Positions 52,987-62,172 of a stretch of 64,000 nucleotides of DNA are shown here, in pieces. The DNA comes from Nonomuraea basaltis (GTDB lineage: Bacteria > Actinomycetota > Actinomycetes > Streptosporangiales > Streptosporangiaceae): the NCBI RefSeq assembly GCF_005893125.1, contig NZ_VCJS01000017.1, positions 1 through 64,000 on the forward strand. Direction: 5' to 3'. Below the pieces are notes generated by a model. That model searched no databases and had not been told where the DNA came from. It saw nothing but the letters and a program-made list of their open reading frames with translations. The translations under genes and the position numbers were made by a program. Position 1 is the first letter of the stretch. Every line of letters begins with the position of its first letter.

Positions 52987-53718
52987 GAATGTTCTCCTTG
53001 CTGCTCTTGCATCGGCACTCGCGCAGGCCGACAACGACTTCGTCCAATGGCGCGTCATTCGCGCCTTTCGCGATTCATCGAACCCGGTGAACGCGCTCAC
53101 TGGGAGGGTCTGACAGCACCCCCCAGCTGGGACCAACTACCCAGGTCGGCTACGTCACTCCTGCCCCCGCCACGGACCGTCACAGGCAGCTTGAGGACAG
53201 GAGAAAGCTTTTCTGTGGCCCGATCCCACCTGTTCCGGCCGCTGCACACGATCAATCGACAGGCGGGCGTCCTGGCTGGCCAGCCCTGTCATCCGGCAGG
53301 CCTCTCGCAGGGTTGCGAGCAATCAGATGTGCGGCTGCCAGGATGAGGAATGCCTGGCGGACGGTTCCCTTCGACACGCCGAACTCGTCCGCTGTGGCGA
53401 TTGCCTGACGGACCGTGCCTCTCGCCACGCCGCACGTTCGGGCAAGAGCGGCACAGTGTCTCCAGAGTAGGGCGGAGACGAGCGGGCCTGCGGAACATCG
53501 CAGCCCAACGTCTCTTTCTAAGCTTTCCTCAATGGACCGGCGGGACGCACGGAGTGACTCCCGTTGAGCTGACCAAGCGCCCATTGAGACGACATCCAAT
53601 GAACCCTACGGCCCTATTCACGTTACGGCCCGACGCCTCGCTGATCGCACGCAACCGACGACGAGCTGGACATCGCCACTGTGATAGTCCTGGGGATCAG
53701 GTCCAGTCGGGTAGCCCC
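52987..53718. other. Gene-poor stretch with a possible GntR remnant
   Basis: About 730 bp. On the minus strand near 53420-53330 is GVARGTVRQAIATADEFGVS KGTVRQAFLIL, in which the recognition-helix motif of GntR-type winged helices (FGVSKGTVRQA) appears twice in tandem. Nothing else of the protein is coherent. Likely a decayed regulator; no terminator or further gene recognised. Confidence 0.35.
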
Positions 53719-54318
53719 TCAGTCCTCGGGGTCGCGCAGGCCGACGCAGTCAAAGGCCCAAAAGGCCTCTGAGTAGACGAAGGTGCCCGTCATCCACGGC
53801 TCGTGAGCGGACAACCGGGCGACCTGGAACGCGGCTTCAGGGATACGCAGCGACGGCGAACGGAAGCCCACCGCGCTGGCACCCTCGAAGCCGCGCGTGC
53901 CGTAGTAACGTGGCGAACCCTCCAGGAATACCAACGGCACACCCTGGCTGTCGGCCGCCTCGAGGGCGTACGCGATGAGCTGAGTACCGATCCCCTGACG
54001 CTGGAACTCCGGCACCACGCCCAGCGGTGACAGGGACAGGACGTCCACGATCCGGCGCGGAGCGTCCACCCGCGTCGCGCTCAGCAGGACATGCCCCACA
54101 ACCCGGTCATCAACGGTAGCGACGAAGGACATCGGCGCCAACGCAGCCTCCGCAACGCGAAGTGCCTCCACGAGCCCGGGAACCCGCTCGCTGTCACCGA
54201 AGGCGCGCGTATGAACCTCGCGCACATCTCGGTGATCGTCAGCGGTCTCTTGCCGGATCACCAGCCCGGCACCATCGGGAGCGATCCGGGAGCCTTCAGG
54301 CGCATCGTGTGACGTCAT
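53719..54318 (-). CDS. GNAT-family N-acetyltransferase
   Basis: 199 aa from ATG 54318. GNAT fold: VIRQETADDHRDVREVHTRA FG at the start, then SLSPLGVVPEFQRQGIGTQL IAYALEAA (acetyl-CoA motif Q/R-x-x-G-x-G/A at QRQGIG, about 110). YYGTRGFEGASAVGF follows, typical of the YhbS-like subgroup. Substrate unknown. Single gene. Confidence 0.9.
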   Translation of the reverse strand: MTSHDAPEGSRIAPDGAGLVIRQETADDHRDVREVHTRAFGDSERVPGLVEALRVAEAALAPMSFVATVDDRVVGHVLLSATRVDAPRRIVDVLSLSPLGVVPEFQRQGIGTQLIAYALEAADSQGVPLVFLEGSPRYYGTRGFEGASAVGFRSPSLRIPEAAFQVARLSAHEPWMTGTFVYSEAFWAFDCVGLRDPED

Positions 54319-54462
54319 GCCGCGAGGGTAGATCGCGGGGCGGCTCGTGCGCGAGGCAATTACGCACCAGGTCGTTAGGTCCGCAGGGTCGGGGACACGC
54401 CGTACGGTGTCACCAGACCCGGCGAACGTTCGTGGTCGGCGCACGATCGCACCCGGAACGTT

Positions 54463-54503
54463 CGTGGCCCTTCACGAGACGACTCCTCTCGTGAAGGGCC
54501 ACG
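54463..54503. terminator. Perfect 16-bp hairpin, probable transcription terminator
   Basis: CGTGGCCCTTCACGAG (54463-54478) pairs perfectly with CTCGTGAAGGGCCACG (54488-54503), loop 9 nt. It begins 5 bp after the stop of the minus-strand PPOX gene and probably ends its transcript; there is no T run on that strand. GAACGTTCGTGG occurs twice just left of it (54424 and 54457). Confidence 0.75.
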
Positions 54504-54508
54504 CGCTT

Positions 54509-54898
54509 TCACACCTTGCGGCTCGCCCTGGGCCCGCCCAGCCCCCAAGAAATGATCTGGCTGGGTGTGATCGTGATGATCTGCCGAGACAAGCCCGGCA
54601 GCGGCGGCTCGTGATCCGTCAGAGCCACAGCCGAACCCCGGATCTCGATGCCGCGCGGCACCCACGGGTCCACCGAGGCAAGGTCGTCCACGACGAGCGA
54701 CACGGTGCTGCCCTCCTGGACGTTCCTGAACTTCTTGGAGGCTCCCAGCGCGCCCCCACCGATCGTGATCGTGCCGGCGGCGGCGTCCACAAAGAAATTC
54801 ACGGGGTTGTTCTGCACCTGGCCAGCCGGAGAGATGGTGGCCAGGCGACCGAGGTGCTGGCTGGTCAGATAGTCAAGTTCGGCCTGGGTGAAGATCAT
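54509..54898 (-). CDS. PPOX-class F420-dependent oxidoreductase
   Basis: 129 aa from ATG 54898 (an in-frame start at 54910 adds four residues). Split-barrel flavin/F420-binding family: FTQAELDYLTSQHLGRLATI, NNPVNFFVDAAAGTITIGGG, KFRNVQEGSTVSLVVDDLAS. Such enzymes use F420 or FMN/haem cofactors in actinobacteria; the exact reaction is unknown. Single gene with its own hairpin terminator. Confidence 0.88.
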   Translation of the reverse strand: MIFTQAELDYLTSQHLGRLATISPAGQVQNNPVNFFVDAAAGTITIGGGALGASKKFRNVQEGSTVSLVVDDLASVDPWVPRGIEIRGSAVALTDHEPPLPGLSRQIITITPSQIISWGLGGPRASRKV

Positions 54899-55170
54899 GC
54901 GAGCCAGCATGGAACCTTGACACCTGCGCGGTCAAACGCACGGGTGCAGCTCACCAACCCGGTGCGGCGCGCCGCACCGCCGTACGCCCCGCGCCAGCGC
55001 CGCCGCGCTGCGTGTGCGGCCTGGAGGCCGTTCTCGCGCGGGGCGTCGCCGTTGCACCACCGCGCCATACCTACCGAGCTCGCCGACCGAGCGCCGCAAA
55101 GGTCGCTCCGCCAACGGGCCGCGCAAGGGACTCACCAGGACTCCGGACACCGTCCTCTCGGAGGAACTCA

Positions 55171-55902
55171 ATGGCGACGGACTTGCGGCCACGCCATGAT
55201 GTCCCGATGCACAAGGCGACCGCTTACCATGACGCACTCGGCGATCACTTCGCCGAACATGCAGAGACGAGCCCCTACAACGCCTACACCGACAGACCCG
55301 CAATGCTTCAACTCGCGGGCGATGTCTCCGGGGCCAGAATCCTGGATGTCGGCTGTGGAGCAGGCCATTACGCGGCCGAGCTTTCGGCCCGCGGTGCCCA
55401 GGTGGTCGGAATCGAAGGCAGCGTCACACTACTTCGCCACGCGCGAGCACGCGTGAACGGCCATGCAGAACTACTTCTCCATGATCTGGAAGAGCCACTC
55501 GGTTTCGCCGCTGACGCATCCTTCGACGGGGTGGTCTGCGCCCTCGTATACGAGCACGTCAGGAACCGTGTGCAACTGCTGGGTGAACTACGCCGCGTCC
55601 TGCGACCAGGTGGATGGCTCCTTGTCTCGACCACCCATCCCACAGCCGATTGGCGCCACTTCGGAGGCTCGTACTTCAGCCACGACTGGAGAGACCTGCC
55701 CCTCGGAGACAGCAAGCTCTCGATCCACTACCAGCGCATGCCCTTGGAGACCTTCCTGCGCGAGCTATTGGCCGCAGGGTTCGTGCTGGAGCAGCTGATC
55801 GAACCGCGCCCCACGGCCGGCCTCCGGGAGATCGACGAAGCCGCCTACAACAAGCTTCACCAAGCGCCGTCCTTCCTCGCGGTAAAGCTGAAACGTCCTT
55901 GA
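55171..55902 (+). CDS. SAM-dependent class I methyltransferase
   Basis: 243 aa from ATG 55171, preceded by GGAGGAACTCA. Motif I ILDVGCGAGHYAAELSARGA (about 50-69), acidic motif II end VVGIEGS, then LRRVLRPGGWLLVSTTHPT. The family resembles Methyltransf_11/25 enzymes. Substrate cannot be predicted; no pathway genes adjoin. Confidence 0.9.
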   Translation: MATDLRPRHDVPMHKATAYHDALGDHFAEHAETSPYNAYTDRPAMLQLAGDVSGARILDVGCGAGHYAAELSARGAQVVGIEGSVTLLRHARARVNGHAELLLHDLEEPLGFAADASFDGVVCALVYEHVRNRVQLLGELRRVLRPGGWLLVSTTHPTADWRHFGGSYFSHDWRDLPLGDSKLSIHYQRMPLETFLRELLAAGFVLEQLIEPRPTAGLREIDEAAYNKLHQAPSFLAVKLKRP

Positions 55903-56038
55903 TCGCAATGTACGAACTCCATCTCACCTCATAGAAACAATCGCCGCCGGCGGGACTCCGGCTCCGGAACACCACACTGACCGAAAGCTCCGGCCGGGTT
56001 GCTGTAGCAGTCGGGTTCGCGCTCTACTACGGCACCTA

Positions 56039-56293
56039 ATGAGAGGCGTGGACGAGGCCATGGCGAGCGCGGAAAGGTGGCGCGAACAGATTCGGAGTCG
56101 AGGTTCTGTTGAACAGGACCGCAAGGCTCTGGCCCGACTGATCGAGTACGACAGTGATCCGTTCGAGGCTGAACTCTACGAGCACTTCTCAGACCCGCGG
56201 GTCCGGTTGGTCGACAAGGCCGAGGGGTCATACGCAGGGCAGTACGATCGCCGTCTACGCCGACTGCGAGAACGCGTAAGGACGCCGGAGTAG
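56039..56293 (+). CDS. Small hypothetical protein
   Basis: 84 aa from ATG 56039 (ATG 56060 also possible). Highly charged, helical: AERWREQIRSRGSVEQDRKA LARLIEYDSDPFEAELYEHF. There is no membrane segment or cysteine motif. Composition and codon pattern look genuine. It ends 49 bp before the third copy of the tRNA-Tyr downstream repeat. Confidence 0.55.
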   Translation: MRGVDEAMASAERWREQIRSRGSVEQDRKALARLIEYDSDPFEAELYEHFSDPRVRLVDKAEGSYAGQYDRRLRRLRERVRTPE

Positions 56294-56341
56294 ATCAACA
56301 ATCCTTACGGGATATGCACGGATGATCTTCCTTGGCGGGGA

Positions 56342-56462
56342 GAGGCCCGTCACCAGCGGAAACGCGGTGACGGGCCTCTCGCTTTGTGTCCGGCCGTCTA
56401 CGGCGGACACCAGCCGTCTATGGTTGATCGTTTCCCCATGCGTTCGTTCCCAATGGATCAAG
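56342..56462. repeat. Third copy of the tRNA-Tyr terminator and downstream flank
   Basis: The perfect hairpin 56342-56354/56366-56378 and the following bases to GGATCAAG align with 11380-11500, about 80-85% by eye. No tRNA sequence precedes it. It may mark the old chromosomal side of the locus, or an additional insertion event whose att core was lost. Confidence 0.75.
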
Positions 56463-56495
56463 GGGCCATCTGGGAGCAGAGGGTACGATCGTCCA

Positions 56496-57200
56496 TCATC
56501 TGGTCCACGGACTCGCCCCTCGCTGAGATCTAGGCACGAGGGCCGGTGTGCAAGACAACGAACAACCCCCGCGCGCGCGAGTGCCATCCGGCATGTGCCA
56601 GGAGCCGGCGACGTGGCCAATCGCTTCCGGTGGAAGGAGAGGCGCGTTGTCCGGGGCGGGACGCAGGACCCGGTGCAAGCGGAGGGTCGTACCATGCGGT
56701 GCAGGCAGCTCAGTGCCCTCTTGGTCGTCGGTGGCGGTGGCGGTGGTGAAGTCCATGGGGGCGAGGCCGTCACCGATGTAGGAGCGGGTGACCTCCCGGT
56801 CGGGGGTGTCGCTGGTGTTTTGGTCCTGGGCCTGGACCCGGCCCTCGATCAGGGCCGGCAACTGGGCGACCAGCACCGGGTCGTGGCAGCCGTCGTAGGC
56901 CCAGCGCCGCCCCAGCACCCCGTGCTCCATGGTGCCGACGAGGGCGTGCTCCGCCCTGTCGAGCGGGGCACCGCGATAGGTGAGCGGCACCAGGTAGGTG
57001 GTCGGGTGAGTGCCGGAGGTGTCGGTGACCACCATGAACTCGATCCCGACCTCACCCTGCGGGTCGTCCAGCCGGAAGCCGCCGGCCTTGGCCAATTCCG
57101 GTTCGCCCGCGCCGCCGGAGTACCACGGCCGGGAGGGTAGCCAGGAGGTGAGCAGTTCCAGCTTGGTCGGCTTGAGGGCGGTGTGGTGGATGACGGCCAT
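56496..57200 (-). CDS. Maltokinase N-terminal cap-like domain protein
   Basis: 234 aa from ATG 57200. MAVIHHTALKPTKLELLTSW LP, AKAGGFRLDDPQGEVGIEFM VVTD, YLVPLTYRGAPLDRAEHALV GT and WAYDGCHDPVLVAQLPALI are typical of actinobacterial stand-alone proteins related to the N-terminal cap of maltokinase. No kinase domain follows. The last ~20 residues after PDGTRARG look out of frame; a one- or two-base change in the GCGCGCG run near 56572 would give a different end. Confidence 0.75.
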   Translation of the reverse strand: MAVIHHTALKPTKLELLTSWLPSRPWYSGGAGEPELAKAGGFRLDDPQGEVGIEFMVVTDTSGTHPTTYLVPLTYRGAPLDRAEHALVGTMEHGVLGRRWAYDGCHDPVLVAQLPALIEGRVQAQDQNTSDTPDREVTRSYIGDGLAPMDFTTATATDDQEGTELPAPHGTTLRLHRVLRPAPDNAPLLPPEAIGHVAGSWHMPDGTRARGGCSLSCTPALVPRSQRGASPWTR

Positions 57201-57461
57201 GCCGAGGATTCTCTTCCGTTGAGCGGGTACGACCTTCAGATCTTCCCATCCGCTGGCAGCGGTTCTTCAGCCGACAAGACCCGACGTTCGGGCGAGAAAG
57301 CTTCTGTCGATGGGAAGCACCTGACTGTAGAGATATGGTCGTGCCCAGCGAGGGAACGCGATGAGTACCTGTTCCAGTTCCCCGCGCGGATCGTCTTCCC
57401 AACAGGCGGGGCATGTACACGTGGGCTGGAGCCGGGTGGAGGTGCCGGAGAGGAGGTTCAC

Positions 57462-57585
57462 AGAAGCGCGCGGGTCGGCGTGGCCAAGCCGGACCGGCGC
57501 ATTTACGAGATCGCCGCAGAGGTCGCCGGAGTCGCGCCCGAGCGCTGCCTGTTCGTCGACGATCGGCTGGAGAACATGGAGGCTC
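57462..57585 (+). pseudogene. Fragment of a HAD-family hydrolase
   Basis: SARVGVAKPDRRIYEIAAEV AGVAPERCLFVDDRLENMEA carries HAD motif III Lys (KPD) and motif IV (FVDD). The nucleophile Asp domain and the C-terminus are absent. The fragment abuts the end of the GIY-YIG gene on the other strand. The 260 bp upstream (57201-57461) show no coherent gene. Confidence 0.55.
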
Positions 57586-57587
57586 AG

Positions 57588-58502
57588 TCAGATGCGGCTG
57601 AGCGCTGCAGCCAGCTCGGCATTGCGCCGGGCGAACTCGGCCCATTCAGGCGGCGTGACTGCTCTCGCCCGGGCGACGGCCGAGCGACTGCACTCGCGCT
57701 GGTCCCATCCATTGAGGCGCCCGCCGCGGATGGTGAACGTGACGCCGAGGCCGTCTGCCCACCCGCATACGTCTTGGTCGCCGCCGCCTTCGACGGTGAC
57801 GCGCTGCACGCTCGTCACCCATTCGAGCGCAGCGAGCTCTCCATGGATCCGAGCGGCCAGTTCGAAGTTGAGCGCCGCCGCCGCACGATCGCGCGCCGCT
57901 GTCAGCACTTCACGCGCGGCCTCGGCGTTCGTCCCATCGAGCGCGGAGATGACGGCCGCGGCCAGCCGTTTTCTGGACTGCGGGCCGATGCCGCGCCTTG
58001 TCGCGATGTCGCGTTCGGCGGCGGTAAGCCGGTCACGCGTGTATGACAGCGGGAACGCTCGGTGCAGCCCCGAGATCGCCTGCCGTGCTCTCGTTCCGCC
58101 GAGGTAGGGACCGAAGCCGACGACCCCATCGAAGCGTGCAACGTGGCTCGTTCGCACCCCGGCGGTGTGCGGCCGCATGTCGACCACGATGTAGATCGAC
58201 GTCTCCTCACCGCCCGGCCTGCGATTCCAGGGGGGCATGTCGGCTTCCAGTAAGTTGCGCTCGAGCCATGCGGCCTCGTGGACCGAGTGGCACGCTACCG
58301 CCTCGACTCGAGCGACTCGGGCGACGATCTCCGCCAGGTGCGGGCGATCGCGCAGGTCACCCCAGTAAGACCGCACCCGGCTCCGAAGGTCGGTGGCGCG
58401 CCCCAGGTAAAGGATCTGGCCGCGCCGGTCGCGGAACCGATAGACGCCGGGCTCATGAGGCAGCCGTGCTGCCGCGCGAGCAGCCGAGGATCTCGCTGAC
58501 AC
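57588..58502 (-). CDS. UvrC-like GIY-YIG endonuclease with UVR motif
   Basis: 304 aa, GTG 58502. N-terminal GIY-YIG nuclease (LPHEPGVYRFRDRRGQILYL GRATDLRSRV, catalytic Arg in the latter; Glu near 81 in AAWLERNLLEA). A UVR motif lies near 212-228 (ALNFELAARIHGELAAL). It corresponds to the N-terminal half of UvrC and lacks the RNase H-like and HhH domains, similar in idea to Cho or to stand-alone UvrC-like proteins. It probably makes a DNA incision in repair. Confidence 0.85.
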   Translation of the reverse strand: MSARSSAARAAARLPHEPGVYRFRDRRGQILYLGRATDLRSRVRSYWGDLRDRPHLAEIVARVARVEAVACHSVHEAAWLERNLLEADMPPWNRRPGGEETSIYIVVDMRPHTAGVRTSHVARFDGVVGFGPYLGGTRARQAISGLHRAFPLSYTRDRLTAAERDIATRRGIGPQSRKRLAAAVISALDGTNAEAAREVLTAARDRAAAALNFELAARIHGELAALEWVTSVQRVTVEGGGDQDVCGWADGLGVTFTIRGGRLNGWDQRECSRSAVARARAVTPPEWAEFARRNAELAAALSRI

Positions 58503-58970
58503 CGGGCCGAGTCAAACAGCGGCCGCCAAGGGTGTCAACGATCGTAACGCTGTATCGCTTGCCGGCGGCCATGCGATCGAGTGGATCTGTGGCATCCCAG
58601 TGGGAAGCATCGCGCTCGGTCTGCCCGGTTGCGCTCTCGGCTGTCAACGACGGCCCAATCACGCGTCGTCGACAGGGCGCCGTCCTTCGAGGTGACGGCG
58701 CCTGCTGTATCCGAGGACCGGCCACGAGCACTCCAGGTGCGCGCCGGAATTGTGCGAGTTGCCCGCAGGTGCGGTGTGGTGGAGGCCGGCTGAATGGCCA
58801 CGACCTGGACCATAACGTTCGACAGCGCTAACCCGCCGGTGCTAGCTCGCGGCGACCACCTTGGGCCCGCGCCTTGAGCGCGCCGTGTAACGGCCGCACT
58901 CGTGACTGTCCGGCAAGATCGTGGCAGAGACCTGCAGAGCCGAGGCGTCACCGACCAGATCGAAAAGGCG
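58503..58970. other. Intergenic region, no convincing gene
   Basis: 468 bp between the GIY-YIG gene start and the NACHT gene stop. Short frames exist on both strands, the best being a minus-strand piece MAAGKRYSVTIVDTLGGRCL near 58570-58510 overlapping the nuclease start. None has family support. Confidence 0.4.
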
Positions 58971-61493
58971 TCAGTCGGTTCGGCCGGACGGAGTCAGGAA
59001 GTCCTGCAGTTCGCGGTGCCGGAACTGGTACGTGGCGCCGCTGACGCGCAGCAGCCGTGCCTCGCAGGCCCAGTCGAGAAACGTCCACAGCCGAAGCGGA
59101 AGCAGGCCGCGCTTGGCCGCGACCACCAGGCCGATCATGGTGCGGGTCCAGGCGATCGCGCCGAAGGCCAGGCCGAAGGTCACACCGCCGATGAGCGCGC
59201 ACACCAGCGACTCGACGACGTCCTGGTTCATGACGAACACCAGGAAGGCCGCGACACCGCCGGTGAGGCCGAAAGCCAGTCCGATCGTCGCGTTGCGGTG
59301 GAGAGCCTCCCGCGGATGGGCCAGCTCCGCGTCCTTGCTCCAGCCCCCGGTGGCGATCGTGAAGGCGACCCCGAGCGCGAAGGCCAGCAGGAAGGCCCCG
59401 GCCCCGCCCGCGGCCAGCGGCACCGGGCCGGCGTGGGCCAGCCGCAGCGGCGCCAGCCCGGTGAGCGCGCCGCACAGCCCGAAGCCCAGCAGCGTGACGG
59501 GTTCGGCCCGGACCGCCTCGGACACGGTCATGCGCTCGGCTCCCCGCCGGCCGGCGGCGGTCAGCCCGATGACCGCTCCGAGCGCCAGCCCCCCGATCCC
59601 TCCTGCGCCGACGGCGAAGACGGGGCCGAAGATCGCCCCTCCGGTCAGGACGAGCCCGGCCAGGCCGCCGAGCACTCCGACGGGGACGCCGGTCAGGGCG
59701 CCGAGCGCACCGCTGGTCATGCGCACCCCTCGGGGGACGTTGGCCCGCCCACCGGCCGCGGCCGGCCACGGCGACAACGACAGGCTGGTCGCTATGCTCA
59801 CCCAGCCCGCCATGAGCGCCAAGGTGAGCAGCCGATCCGGTGGGAGCCCGCCGCGCAGGTCGCCGGGGCTGTCGACCGCCGAGCCCGTCCAGAAGGCCAG
59901 CATGGCGATGACCGCGAGGATCACACAGCACACGCAGTGCAGCGCCCGGACCCGGCGCCGGCCGCCGATCGGCCACAGCAGGTGGGGGACGATGTCGATC
60001 GCCGTCAGGCCGGGCGGCGGCCGATCCGCCTCGGCGGTGCGGGCGGCCTGCCACCGCAGGTGGGCCGCCAGGTGCACGAGCCACGCTCGCACCTGGCCCG
60101 GCTGGTACGGGGTGCTGTGGGCGGTGCGGGGCGTGAGGCCGGTCGCCGCCGGGACGTACGCCTCCAGCAGCCTCCGGCCGATCCGGTCCGCTCCCTCATG
60201 GGGGTCGGCGTCCGGATCGGCGCGGAGCAGCTCGGCCGGGTCGGCGCCGGACTCCACGGCGGTCACGGTCAGCAACAGCCGCCACGGTGTGGCCAGAGCG
60301 ATGCGAACGGCCTTTCCCGCCGGTCCGGACAGTGCGGCATGGATGCCGTCGCGGTGTCCCGCGCAGGGATGACCGTCCGGCCAGCGGGCGCGCAGGTACG
60401 TGCCGATCTGTTCGGTGGTCAGGTTCTGGAGATGGATCCGGGTGGCGTCGTCGAGCCCGGCCCCGGCCTCGCGCAGCTCGGCGTGCCGGTCGGCTCGGCA
60501 GGTCACGACGACCGCGCCCGGCCGCCGCCCGGACAGGTCGCTGTACCGGTTGAGCTCGGCCAGCAGTCCGATCGCCCGGCGAGGCGAGCCCGTCGACGGC
60601 TCGGAGTCCAGCTCGTCCAGTCCGTCCACCACCGGTAGCACCCGGCGGTCGCGCACCACCCGCTCGGCGTCCTTGACCGCGAGCCCGAAGTCCTGCACGA
60701 GCTGCTCGGCCAGCCATGGCTCGAACGGCCTTCCCAGGGTCCATCGGGCCGCGTTCACACGTACCGGCACTGTCAGCGGTTGACCGGGTCGTCCGCCGGC
60801 GGGAGGGGACTCCAGCAGTTGCAGCACCAGCTCGATGGCGAGCATCGTCTTGCCCGCGCCCGACTCGCCCACGACCAGCAGGCGCCGCGGGCGCAGGCCG
60901 TCGAAGAACCGGCCGATCGCGTGCAGGTCGTTGCTGCGGGTGGAGTCGGCGTACACCTCGAAGGAGACCGGCGCGATGGTGTAGCCGCCGAGCAGCCCCT
61001 TGCGCGCCCTGTCCTCCTCTCGGACCACTCGCCGCACCAGCAGCTCGACCGCGTGATCCTGCCCGGGACGATCGACGGTCTCCGGAAGCTCTGCCGCAGG
61101 GGCGGCGGTCTCCAGAAGCTCCGCCACGGGTTCCGGCGCGACGGACGGGGGCGGCGGTTCGGCCAGGGCCGTCCTGACGGCCCGCCAGCGTTCGAGCTCA
61201 CCGGGGATCAGCTCGGCCGGGAAGTCGCAGGAGCGGAGGCAGGCGGTGACGAAGGCCCGCACGAACTCCCACCGCGGCAGCTTGTCGGTCTGCCGGAGGA
61301 CGTGCGAGGTCGTGCTCTTCGGCAACGCGTCGACCACGGCTCCGTCCGAGGCCACCGTCTGGCCGCCGAGAGAGCGCAACCTGCTCAAGGACGGCTCGCC
61401 GGCCCACTGTCTGAGCCGGGCCAGCGACCGCACGAAGTCCTCCGCGCCGGCGGCCTCCAGGGGATCGGGCGGGCCGGGACGGTCTGCGGTCAT
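58971..61493 (-). CDS. HTH-NACHT NTPase with multi-pass membrane C-terminus
   Basis: 840 aa from ATG 61493, overlapping the upstream stop (ATGA). Residues ~18-90 are a HTH-like module (FVRSLARLRQWAGEPSLSRL ... LPRWEFVRAFVTAC) often seen at the start of actinobacterial STAND proteins. The NACHT domain has Walker A GESGAGKT (209-216) and Walker B LPVVDGLDEL (286-295), with sensor CRADRH near 332. Residues ~515-800 contain about 8 hydrophobic, glycine-rich segments. The last 30 residues (ATYQFRHRELQDFL) are the conserved tail of this group. It may be a membrane-acting signalling or defence effector. Third gene of the operon. Confidence 0.85.
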   Translation of the reverse strand: MTADRPGPPDPLEAAGAEDFVRSLARLRQWAGEPSLSRLRSLGGQTVASDGAVVDALPKSTTSHVLRQTDKLPRWEFVRAFVTACLRSCDFPAELIPGELERWRAVRTALAEPPPPSVAPEPVAELLETAAPAAELPETVDRPGQDHAVELLVRRVVREEDRARKGLLGGYTIAPVSFEVYADSTRSNDLHAIGRFFDGLRPRRLLVVGESGAGKTMLAIELVLQLLESPPAGGRPGQPLTVPVRVNAARWTLGRPFEPWLAEQLVQDFGLAVKDAERVVRDRRVLPVVDGLDELDSEPSTGSPRRAIGLLAELNRYSDLSGRRPGAVVVTCRADRHAELREAGAGLDDATRIHLQNLTTEQIGTYLRARWPDGHPCAGHRDGIHAALSGPAGKAVRIALATPWRLLLTVTAVESGADPAELLRADPDADPHEGADRIGRRLLEAYVPAATGLTPRTAHSTPYQPGQVRAWLVHLAAHLRWQAARTAEADRPPPGLTAIDIVPHLLWPIGGRRRVRALHCVCCVILAVIAMLAFWTGSAVDSPGDLRGGLPPDRLLTLALMAGWVSIATSLSLSPWPAAAGGRANVPRGVRMTSGALGALTGVPVGVLGGLAGLVLTGGAIFGPVFAVGAGGIGGLALGAVIGLTAAGRRGAERMTVSEAVRAEPVTLLGFGLCGALTGLAPLRLAHAGPVPLAAGGAGAFLLAFALGVAFTIATGGWSKDAELAHPREALHRNATIGLAFGLTGGVAAFLVFVMNQDVVESLVCALIGGVTFGLAFGAIAWTRTMIGLVVAAKRGLLPLRLWTFLDWACEARLLRVSGATYQFRHRELQDFLTPSGRTD

Positions 61494-62143
61494 CAATGCG
61501 CCGTCCTCACCAGCGACCACTCGAACCTCGCCCTGCCGCGCCGCGGCCACCGGCCGTCCTGCCAGAGGCCCTCCAGTGCCTGGACGTGGCGTGACTCCAT
61601 CAGGAAGTTGCGCGCCTCGTCGGCCTCGACGAGTTCCCGGCCGACCGCGATGGGAACGAACCCGTGCCGGGGAATGTAGACCCATCGGCCGCGATCCCAG
61701 TCATAAGGGTCGAACCAGCGGTGACGGACCGTGCCGGACACGCGCACCTCCTGTCCGTCCCGGGTAAGGACGAACGAGCCCTGCGAGCGCAGCAGGCTCA
61801 TCCTGCTGACGTAGAACAGCTCCGTGCCGATGAACGCGTTGATCCGCGCGTCCCAGTAGTCGTGCAACCAGGTGGACGCGCCGTCGCGGAGCAGCCTCGC
61901 CTCCCGGGCGAGCTGCCGTTCGAACCGGCGCTGGTTCTTGCGCTCGGCCTTCTTGATCACTTTGAACGAGCGCAGCCAGCGCAGGGACATCGTCCTGGAG
62001 GCGCCCGACCCGTCCATGAAGTGTTCCAGGAAATCGGACGCGATCGGGTGGACCCGGCGGCCGCCGTCGACGATGGAACGGAACAAGCCGACCAGCTCCG
62101 GGACGGGCCTGCCCGTCCGGCGCCGCAAGCCTCGCAGGAACAT
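61493..62143 (-). CDS. Unknown protein between the WD40 and NACHT genes
   Basis: 216 aa from ATG 62143; the frame is open upstream but overlaps the WD40 gene. Basic N-terminal half with helical stretches (FKVIKKAERKNQRRFERQLA REARLL), then a beta-rich part (GSFVLTRDGQEVRVSGTVRH RWFDPYDWDRGRWVYIPRHG). No signal peptide or membrane segment, no recognised family. It is coupled by a 4-bp overlap to the NACHT gene and begins 29 bp after the WD40 gene, so it is probably an obligate partner of the system. Confidence 0.7.
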   Translation of the reverse strand: MFLRGLRRRTGRPVPELVGLFRSIVDGGRRVHPIASDFLEHFMDGSGASRTMSLRWLRSFKVIKKAERKNQRRFERQLAREARLLRDGASTWLHDYWDARINAFIGTELFYVSRMSLLRSQGSFVLTRDGQEVRVSGTVRHRWFDPYDWDRGRWVYIPRHGFVPIAVGRELVEADEARNFLMESRHVQALEGLWQDGRWPRRGRARFEWSLVRTAH

Positions 62144-62172
62144 GCTTGCTCTCTCCGTGGTGGGTCCAGGGG

